From contig CP123443.1 of NCBI GenBank assembly GCA_029867005.1, positions 2,170,001-2,234,000 of the forward strand: a stretch of DNA of 64,000 nucleotides, written 5' to 3'. The position numbers were made by a program, and so were the translations under genes. Below are positions 57,665 through 64,000 of this stretch, one piece after another; position 1 is the first letter of the stretch, and the number at the start of each line of letters is the position of its first letter. The notes under the pieces are model-generated. The model did not search any database, was not told where the DNA came from, and was given only the letters and a program-made list of their open reading frames with translations. The DNA comes from Candidatus Haliotispira prima (GTDB lineage: Bacteria > Spirochaetota > Spirochaetia > SP-2023).

Positions 57665-57700
57665 GGCGGGGCCTTTATCATCTGTTGTAAACGCCCCGCC
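57665..57700 (+). terminator. hairpin after cassette 7
   Basis: GGCGGGGC/GCCCCGCC, as after cassette 6. Confidence 0.6.
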
Positions 57701-57737
57701 GTATCTTGCCCTTCTGTCCTCGCCCCGGACGCTCCCC

Positions 57738-57766
57738 TTGCCAAATATTCAGAACGAATATACAAT
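57738..57766 (+). promoter_or_regulatory. cassette 8 promoter
   Basis: TTGCCA, 17-base spacer, TACAAT (57761-57766). Confidence 0.75.
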
Positions 57767-57801
57767 AGGCCAAGACTGCATAAATTCGGAGGATTTTTCT
57801 T

Positions 57802-58828
57802 ATGAAACGTCAAAAATTACTGTTGACCAATAACCAACTAAAAGGTATAATATCCAATATCCAATATCCAATATCCAATATCCAATATCTATACCAGTTT
57901 TAAAACATATATACAGATATTTTATCTTTTTTTACTTCCCAATAAATCGAAACTTTCCAAACCTTTTTCATTTTTCTGTTTTTTTTCTATTCTTCTCATT
58001 CATTTGGTTTTGTCCGGTTGCGCACCGTTGTCTGACACTAAGGACTCTTCCCCCGGTGATTCACCACCCGTCCCAACAAACACTTTCGCCATATCTTTTA
58101 CCGGAATACAGGCTGTAGAACTGACCGTAAATCTTATTGAAGATATGGTTGTCAGTGCCATTGTGCGCTTAGCCAATGAACCCGCCCCCGTTTGGGCGGA
58201 TATACAGGATAAAGTCGGCCTACTCACTCGCAACCTCACAGCTAACACTCCCAAACGAATTTTCACCGCCAAGCACTACGGCACTAATGACAGTTTAAAA
58301 ACAAATATCGGGGCCATGAGCGCAGCCGATTTCTTACAACCGGAGACGGCCTATAAGGTCTATATTTTTCGTGATGAGAGTATCATTGAAACACTGCTTT
58401 TCACTACCGCAGCCATTCCCCCCCCGAGTGAGTTTCCCTCAACAAGTACAGGAAACAGTCTGAATTTTGCGCCAAACGTATTGCCTCTTAATAAAGGCAA
58501 AGGTATCTATGAATTGTATGGCAAAGAAGGAGAAGTTTTGTTGATTCCTCTGTATATGAATTCCATTCGGCAATTAAAGACCGGATGGTTGTTTATCAAT
58601 GGCACAGGTGTATTTGCTTCTTCCTGTAATTTTGTTAGTTGTTTACCTAATGCCGGTTATGTAACGACACCGGAAATTCTTTACCAAAGTGTTACTCCGA
58701 ACACCTATCACAAAGTCCTTTGGGGAATTCAATCTTTCAACAGTACAAAAAAAGATGCGGGTATTGGTGATATTCAAGATGGGGCAGATGGAACACCCTA
58801 TTATATTAGTTTTATTGCAGATAAATAA
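57802..58828 (+). CDS. phase-variable lipoprotein, cassette 8 (out of frame)
   Basis: ATG at 57802 after GGAGG (MKRQKLLLTNNQ), tract of nearly six units, lipobox LSGC (Cys codon 58019). The length is 1027 bp (3n+1), so minus one unit turns it on. The mature protein is nearly identical to cassette 9 and like cassette 7 in its first half; it has a C-X4-C pair (FASSCNFVSCLPN). A short insert difference from cassette 7 (loss of the ERTYSVNDVEKK region) is seen in the middle. Confidence 0.8.
57849..57889 (+). repeat. heptamer tract, cassette 8
   Basis: Five perfect AATATCC units plus AATATC(T). Confidence 0.95.
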
Positions 58829-58875
58829 ACTAATTTTGAACAAACGCTTTAGAGCCGGCATTCTCCCGCAAGGTC

Positions 58876-58911
58876 GGCGGGGCCTTTATCATCTGTTGTA
58901 AACGCCCCGCC
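58876..58911 (+). terminator. hairpin after cassette 8
   Basis: GGCGGGGC/GCCCCGCC, as after cassettes 6 and 7. Confidence 0.6.
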
Positions 58912-58962
58912 GTATCTTGCCCTTTTCTTCTTGCCCTTCTGTCCTCGCCCCACACACTCCCC

Positions 58963-58991
58963 TTGCCAAATATTTAGAACGAATATACAAT
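58963..58991 (+). promoter_or_regulatory. cassette 9 promoter
   Basis: TTGCCA, 17-base spacer, TACAAT (58986-58991). Confidence 0.75.
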
Positions 58992-59026
58992 AGGCCAAGA
59001 CTACAATATCTCGGAGGATTTTTCTT

Positions 59027-60068
59027 ATGAAATGTCAAAAAGTACTGTTGACCGGTAATCAACCAAACAGTATAATATCCAATATCCAATATCCAATATC
59101 CAATATCCAATATCTATACCAGGTTTAAAAAGTATATACAGCTATTTTTCCTTTTTTTACGGCTAAATAAACCTCAATTTTTCAAAGCCTTTTCAGTTTT
59201 TCCATTTTTCTGCTTTTTTTCCATTCTTCTCATTCATTTGGTTCTGTCCGGTTGTGTGCCACTGTCCGACACTAAGGACTCTTCCCCCGGTGATTCACCA
59301 CCCGCCCCAACAAACACTTTCGCCATATCTTTTACCGGAATACAGGCTGTAGAACTGACCGTAAATCTTATTGAAGATATGGTTGTCAGTGCCATTGTGC
59401 GCTTAGCCAATGAACCCGCCCCCGTTTGGGCGGATATAAAAGATAAAGTCGGTTTACTCACTCGCAACCTCACAGCCAATACTCCCAAACGAATTTTCAC
59501 CGCCAAACACTACGGTACCAATGACAGTCTAAAAACGAATATCGGGGCCATGAGCGCAGCCGATTTCTTACAACCGGAGACGGCCTATAAGGTCTATATT
59601 TTTCGTGATGAGAGTCTCATTGAAACGCTGCCTTTCACCACCACAGCCATTCCCCCCGCGAGTGAGTTTCCCTCAACACGTACAGGAAACAGTCTAAATT
59701 TTGCGCCAAACGTATTGCCTCTTAATAAAGGCAAAGGTATCTATGAATTGTATGGCAAAGAAGGAGAGGTTTTGTTGATTCCTCTGTATATGAATTCCAT
59801 TCGGCAATTAAAGACCGGATGGTTGTTTATCAATGGCACAGGTGTATATGCTTCTTCCTGTAATCTTGTTAGTTGTTTACCTAATCCCGGTTATGTAACG
59901 ACACTGGAAATTCTTTACCAAAGTGTTACTCCGAACACGTATCACAAAGTCCTTTGGGGAATTCAATCTTTCAACAGTAACAGTACAAAAAAAGATGCGG
60001 GTATTGGTTATATTCAAGATGGGGCAGATGGAACACCCTATTATATTAGTTTTATTGCAGATAAATAG
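59027..60068 (+). CDS. phase-variable lipoprotein, cassette 9 (out of frame)
   Basis: ATG at 59027 after GGAGG (MKCQKVLLTGNQ), tract of nearly six units, lipobox LSGC (Cys codon 59253). The length is 1042 bp (3n+1), so minus one unit turns it on. It is the closest relative of cassette 8, with a few changed residues and two extra residues near the end (FNSNSTKKDAG). It closes the array; the repeated GGCGGGGC hairpin is absent after it, replaced by a GGGTTT/AAACCC stem (60072-60095). Confidence 0.8.
59074..59114 (+). repeat. heptamer tract, cassette 9
   Basis: Five perfect AATATCC units plus AATATC(T). Confidence 0.95.
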
Positions 60069-60151
60069 AGTGGGTTTGGCCTGCGGCTAAAACCCATGTC
60101 TCATTACAGAGCCCTTTCGCTGTTGTCCCCCTCCGGCCCAACAGTGAAGGC

Positions 60152-60186
60152 GGCTGTCTCACCCCGTCATTCCTGCGAAGACAGCC
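60152..60186 (+). terminator. hairpin in the gap before radC
   Basis: GGCTGTCT and AGACAGCC pair around 19 bases. The rest of the 220-bp gap is AT-rich near its end and holds no gene. Confidence 0.35.
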
Positions 60187-60290
60187 AGTCATTTACAACA
60201 GAGCATCGTAAAAATCATTCCAATTAAAATTTCTTTTTTATTTTTCCACATTTTTATTTCTTCACCACTATTTTTGTCCTTTTACGGAGT

Positions 60291-61229
60291 ATGCTCGATC
60301 AAATAGAAGCCCTCCGCAGAGAACTCGGTGTCGAAATGCTTGGCAAAGAAACCACTCCCCGGCCCGAATGTGCCGGAAAAGGGAAAGGTACTTCCGTACA
60401 AACACGGCAGCAGGAAACACGGCAAAAGACAGACAGAAACGAAACTTCCGGAGACGAAGAGCCGGATATCTTCGGCTCCCCTCTCTCGTCCAAAATCACA
60501 GAAAATGAAATGCTGTCCTTGTTCTACAGCAAACTGCAAGCCGAAGAGTTGGGAGATTTCGGAGAAGACACAAACGAAAAAAACGGGACAGACACTTTGA
60601 GGCCCAGAGAAAAATTGGAGGCCAATGGAGTACAGAGCCTGACCAATATTGAACTGCTCTGCCTCTTACTGGGCAGCGGCAACCGGGAACAATCCGTTCG
60701 GCAATTGGCAACCAAGGTTCTGCAACAATTGCTGCAAAGGCCCTTCGATATCAATCTGGAAAGCCTGCAAAATATTAAGGGTATGGGCCTGGGCAAGAGT
60801 GCCTCCGTCCTGGCAGCCATGGAAATCGCCAGACGATTCCTCAACCCGGGGCCAAAGCAGTTGAATAACCCGGAAGCGATTCACAAGCAGATTGCCCACT
60901 TTGCCGACCAACAGGAAAATCTGGTGGCAATCAACCTAAATGGTGCCTGTGAAGCTCTCTCCATCCGTCTTATTACTCGCGGAACCATCAATCGGAGCCT
61001 GATCCATCCGCGAGAAGTGTTCACCCACGCTATCCGCGAACAGGCACACAGCGTCGTCATTGCCCACAATCACCCCACGGGGCATCTGGAACCCAGCAAA
61101 GAAGACCTGGAAACTACCCGAAGATTGCAGGAGGCCGCAAAAATTCTGGGTATTAAACTGCTGGACCACATTATTTTCTCCGAAACATCCTGTTTCTCCT
61201 TTGCGGAGGAAGGCCTGATGAAGAATTAG
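60291..61229 (+). CDS. radC: RadC-family JAB/MPN protein
   Basis: A 312-aa RadC-like protein. The helix-hairpin-helix-like part starts at RPREKLEANGVQSLTNIELL and IKGMGLGKSASVLAAMEIARR, followed by the JAMM metal site HNHPTGHLEPSKED and the final LGIKLLDHIIFSE. The family is of uncertain role, linked historically to repair and often found on mobile elements. About 100 extra N-terminal residues, charged and disordered (ETRQKTDRNETSGDEEPD), precede the usual start. GGAG is only one base before the ATG, so a later start is possible. It overlaps the convergent proB stop by four bases. Confidence 0.9.
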   Translation: MLDQIEALRRELGVEMLGKETTPRPECAGKGKGTSVQTRQQETRQKTDRNETSGDEEPDIFGSPLSSKITENEMLSLFYSKLQAEELGDFGEDTNEKNGTDTLRPREKLEANGVQSLTNIELLCLLLGSGNREQSVRQLATKVLQQLLQRPFDINLESLQNIKGMGLGKSASVLAAMEIARRFLNPGPKQLNNPEAIHKQIAHFADQQENLVAINLNGACEALSIRLITRGTINRSLIHPREVFTHAIREQAHSVVIAHNHPTGHLEPSKEDLETTRRLQEAAKILGIKLLDHIIFSETSCFSFAEEGLMKN

Positions 61230-62551
61230 CCGCCTGCTGTCTCATCCTCATTAATATGGAGATAGTTGTAATGAATAAATATTTCCTGATTCTTTTTGGA
61301 GATCGTTTTGGCCAACTGCAAGTGACTGTAGCGGGCCAAACCAATGCCGATCTTCGCCCCTTGTTCCGAGTAGATGTCGATCAGGTCTCCTTTGCCAAAC
61401 TCCCCCCGAAACCTCACAATACCAACCGGAAGTATGCTGACGGCCTGCTTTCTGCCCTGTAGTTTTTCTACCAAGCCGTCGTTGACAATGATTCCGGCGC
61501 GGCCTGCGGCCAAATCTCTGGCCGACAACCACTTGCGGATGCCACGCACGGCCGGCTTGCCTTTGCCCTCGGCCGGCCCGGTGGCCGAGCCGCACAAAAA
61601 CCGTACCAACCGGGCCGAAGACGGAAGCACCAAGGTGCCCAGTTCCGGCTTGGCAAACCATTCCTGACTCCACCGGGTAATGACCCGATCGGCCAGTTCC
61701 TCCGGCCGTGCTTCCGATCGTTCTTCCGGTCGTTCTTGCGCACCTGTAAACTCCGGGCTCAATTCCTCTTTCAACGCCGCCCGAAGCTGCCCCACTTCCT
61801 CCGTAATCCGCAGGATAATTTGGGGCTGCCGCGCAGAAGCAATACAACTGACGACCCCCGCCCGGCACATCTTGCCAGCCGTCTCCAGCTTGCTGCTGAT
61901 ACCCCCCCGCCCGCTACTACTTTTGCCCTCCGGCTTGGGCCAACCCCCGTGTTTCGGGCCCAACAGCCGAAAGAGCCGGGCATCGGCTTGGCGGGGGTCT
62001 TTGTCATAGACTCCCGAAGCTTCCGTCAGCAGCAAAAGCAGGTCGGCACCGAGCTGTTGTCCCAAAACACCGGCGAGCTGGTCATTGTCGGTGAACATCA
62101 GCTCATCAACCGAAACACTGTCATTTTCGTTAATCACCGGCAGCAATTCCGGGAAATCCTGCATGCTCAGCAGCAGACGCTCCAGATTCAGATAGTGATT
62201 GCGGCTGATAAAATCGCTTTTGGCCAGTAGCAACTGGACAACGTGCAGTTGGTGTTTTGCCGCTATCTGCTTATAAATCTGCATCAACTCCACTTGGCCC
62301 AGACCGGCCAGAATCTGACGCTCCGCAGTCTGACCAACAAGCTGCCTGCTCTCGTGCCAAATACCCCGGCCCGCAGCCACCGCACCGGAACTAATCAGAT
62401 AGACGTTGTGCCCCTGCTCTTTCAGACAGGCAATCTGACCAACCAAGTCGGCCATGAAAGATAGGTCCGGCTTGGCCAAACCACTGTTTTTTGTGGAAGA
62501 CTCGCCCTTTTCCAGCAAAGACTGGCTGCCAACTTTCACCACTATGGTCAC
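61226..62551 (-). CDS. proB: glutamate 5-kinase
   Basis: A 441-aa ProB, the first enzyme of proline synthesis. The amino-acid kinase domain has VVKVGSQSLLEKG, LISSGAVAAGRGIW, INENDSVSVDEL and FTDNDQLAGVLGQQ; the C-terminal PUA domain begins near VRGIRKWLSARDLAAGRAGI. An extra charged segment (RPEERSEARPEELADR) lies before the PUA domain. The start is GTG. It is 13 bp after proC on the same strand, so the two are cotranscribed; proA is not in the window. Confidence 0.95.
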   Translation of the reverse strand: MTIVVKVGSQSLLEKGESSTKNSGLAKPDLSFMADLVGQIACLKEQGHNVYLISSGAVAAGRGIWHESRQLVGQTAERQILAGLGQVELMQIYKQIAAKHQLHVVQLLLAKSDFISRNHYLNLERLLLSMQDFPELLPVINENDSVSVDELMFTDNDQLAGVLGQQLGADLLLLLTEASGVYDKDPRQADARLFRLLGPKHGGWPKPEGKSSSGRGGISSKLETAGKMCRAGVVSCIASARQPQIILRITEEVGQLRAALKEELSPEFTGAQERPEERSEARPEELADRVITRWSQEWFAKPELGTLVLPSSARLVRFLCGSATGPAEGKGKPAVRGIRKWLSARDLAAGRAGIIVNDGLVEKLQGRKQAVSILPVGIVRFRGEFGKGDLIDIYSEQGAKIGIGLARYSHLQLAKTISKKNQEIFIHYNYLHINEDETAGG

Positions 62552-62564
62552 GATGGAAAACTCT

Positions 62565-63488
62565 TTAATTATTCTGCAAATTCTGTAATTCGCGGTTGCG
62601 CTCGATGCCCCGTTTCACGGCGAGAGCAAAACTGCTTTGCAGTTTTGGTGTCAGCACGGACAAAGCCGCCTCTGTCACCCCGGCCTTACTGGTCACGGCG
62701 CGGCGCATTTGCGCCGCAAGATCACAAGGCCCTCCGACGGAATCTGTGCCCGCCCCCGGAGCAATGGCCGAGCGATTCTCCCTGGCTTGCCTGCGGGCAT
62801 CTGCCAAGCAGGTGGCTGCCCCCAAAAATGTGGCCTCCGCCAGCCTGCAAGCGGCCTCCGCATCAAAGCCCTGTTTTTCCAGCTCCAACTGCAAGAGTTC
62901 GGTAAGCAAATAAAAATAGGCCGGCCCGGACCCTGTCACCGGCGTTGCATTGTCCAACCGGGCTTCAGAGTCGCACCGGACAAAAGGCCCAATGCTGTGG
63001 GCCAACTGCACCACAAGCTCTTCTTCCCCCTGACTCAGCTCCAAGTCCGGTTCCAAATACAGCAGACTGGCACTCCCGCCAACCTGTGCCCCCAAGTTGG
63101 GCATAATTCGCACAATCCGCAAATCAGCTTTCCGCTCTCTGTACCAAGACAGCGGCAAACCGGCCGCCATAGTCAGCCACAGGCTGTTTCGATCGAAGGC
63201 CAGACAGTTGTGCATCTCCTCTTGTATCACTTGGGGTTTCATGCCCAAAACGATCAGAGAAAAGTGGAGCTGCCTTTGCTCTGCCCACAACCGCAGCTCG
63301 GCAAAGCTCGATACAAAATGAAAACGTTCGGCCACAGAAGCATACTCTTCGGTCGCCTCCAGCTTGGCACGCGACTGCTCGGAAATGCGCAGAATCCAAA
63401 CCTCCCGCCAATTCTCTGCCACAAGCGGAAGCCATGTCCGCAACATGGCACCACCCATATTGCCGCAGCCAAGCAATAATATATTCAT
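62565..63488 (-). CDS. proC: pyrroline-5-carboxylate reductase
   Basis: A 307-aa ProC, which reduces pyrroline-5-carboxylate to proline. The NAD(P) Rossmann motif is ILLLGCGNMGGAML, RIMPNLGAQVGGS matches the family's MPN block, and TPVTGSGPAYFYLLTELLQ is the dimer/active-site signature. The C-terminal helix has SKAGVTEAAL, the usual P.GTT..gi position with Ala. AGAGAG lies about eight bases before the ATG. It pairs with proB. Confidence 0.95.
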   Translation of the reverse strand: MNILLLGCGNMGGAMLRTWLPLVAENWREVWILRISEQSRAKLEATEEYASVAERFHFVSSFAELRLWAEQRQLHFSLIVLGMKPQVIQEEMHNCLAFDRNSLWLTMAAGLPLSWYRERKADLRIVRIMPNLGAQVGGSASLLYLEPDLELSQGEEELVVQLAHSIGPFVRCDSEARLDNATPVTGSGPAYFYLLTELLQLELEKQGFDAEAACRLAEATFLGAATCLADARRQARENRSAIAPGAGTDSVGGPCDLAAQMRRAVTSKAGVTEAALSVLTPKLQSSFALAVKRGIERNRELQNLQNN

Positions 63489-63533
63489 TTTACATTCTCT
63501 CTTTACAATGCAAGTAATATGTTGCGGGGAATT

Positions 63534-64000
63534 TTAAAAATCTTGAGACTCGGTCAGCAGCCCGTCATTGTGCTGCGCAAAACGACTTTCCGCCAGGAAT
63601 CTCTTGATTTTCTGCGTTGTCGTCATTTCCAGTGACAGCAAGATAACCCTCACCCGGCCAATTCTTTGGTAGTCTGGCAATTTCCGACTTATTCGCTGCA
63701 CATCCGCCAATATTTCCCGGTGCAACTGCACGCCGATAATCTCTTCCTGTTTCGCAGGATCCTTCACAGTATCTCCGCTCAGAAACGCATCCCGATCCGC
63801 AGCAATCCTTGCCACACAGTCCTCACTCAATTTCGGATACACCACAAGTTCCGTCTTTTCTGTGCCATCTTCCCTGTAGCCCCGGACCATCACCTGCTCA
63901 AACCAGCTACACAATTGAAACAATTCCTCAATCTCTTCAGGATAGATGTTCTTTCCGCCCGCAGTGACAATGACATTTTTACTGCGGCCTGTGATGTAGA
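63534..64000 (-). CDS. AMP-binding (long-chain acyl-CoA synthetase-like) enzyme, C-terminal part
   Basis: The frame runs off the right edge of the window, reading YITGRSKNVIVTAGGKNIYP, then EEIEELFQLCSWFEQVMVRG to LTESQDF. TGR.KN.IV...GKNI.PEEIE is the hinge and C-terminal signature of adenylate-forming acyl-CoA synthetases, which activate fatty acids as acyl-AMP before thioester formation. Substrate class is inferred; only about 155 residues are visible. It precedes proC on the same strand with a 45-bp gap. Confidence 0.85.
   Translation of the reverse strand, partial: YITGRSKNVIVTAGGKNIYPEEIEELFQLCSWFEQVMVRGYREDGTEKTELVVYPKLSEDCVARIAADRDAFLSGDTVKDPAKQEEIIGVQLHREILADVQRISRKLPDYQRIGRVRVILLSLEMTTTQKIKRFLAESRFAQHNDGLLTESQDF

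Noticed and set aside
49014..59114. CRISPR-like array
   Set aside because: The 7-bp units are directly tandem without spacers, and the copies are inside coding leaders more than 1 kb apart.
58000..59506. Minus-strand frames of about 90 codons repeated opposite cassettes 7-9
   Set aside because: They repeat only because the lipoprotein genes are paralogues; no ribosome sites, and they are antisense shadows.

Overview
The window looks like a chromosomal segment of a spirochaete (phylum level, moderate confidence). This rests on gene content: a GH57 enzyme beside a DUF4912-type protein, infC-rpmI-rplT followed by coiled-coil and ZapA-like genes, clpP-clpX-lon in a row plus a second distant clpP, an EF-G paralogue, and many signal-peptide or lipoprotein genes. 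TTG and GTG starts are common. No insertion sequence, prophage, rRNA gene or CRISPR array was seen.

Layout. 0-5.3 kb, minus strand: clpP, clpX, lon, then a 56-aa Cys-containing protein and the start of rpsT behind their own sigma70-type promoter. 6.5-10.1 kb, plus: infC-rpmI-rplT, a coiled-coil protein, a ZapA-like protein, tRNA-Leu(TAA) and a fumarase beta-type subunit. 10.1-19.4 kb: GH57 enzyme and DUF4912 protein, a very AT-rich island, a 723-aa one-TM protein, miaA, an omega-like rpoZ, nth and a secreted protein. 19.5-33.7 kb, minus: a long run with a 1288-aa acidic protein, an FAD oxidoreductase, coaE, a SPOR protein, a membrane protein with a degenerate GGDEF-like end, a secreted protein, a Nudix hydrolase and recD. 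34-42 kb, plus: tRNA-Val(GAC), a class A PBP, an EF-G paralogue and dxs. 42-48.6 kb, minus: a DUF262 protein, a MinD/ParA-type ATPase, two unknowns and a second clpP. 60.3 kb to the end: radC, proB, proC and the C-terminal end of an acyl-CoA synthetase-like gene.

The striking region is 48.9-60.1 kb. It holds nine lipoprotein cassettes in tandem, eight complete and one 5'-truncated. Each complete cassette has a promoter (-35 TTGCCA-like, 17-bp spacer, -10 TACAAT/TATAAT), a GGAGG ribosome site, an ATG, a tandem heptanucleotide tract (AATATCC)n in the signal-peptide region, and a lipoprotein frame ending in a lipobox (LLGC, LFSC or LSGC). Most are followed by a GC-rich hairpin. The repeat unit is 7 bp, so each gain or loss of a unit changes the frame linking the ATG to the lipoprotein. 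Counted here, all eight complete cassettes are out of frame (OFF): five would be restored by one more unit and three by one fewer. Paralogues share near-identical N-terminal halves and diverge at the C terminus. This is the expected architecture of a translationally phase-variable and probably antigenically variable surface-lipoprotein system, similar in logic to the CTCTT tracts of neisserial opa genes but with a different repeat, host and protein family. I do not recognise it as a described system.
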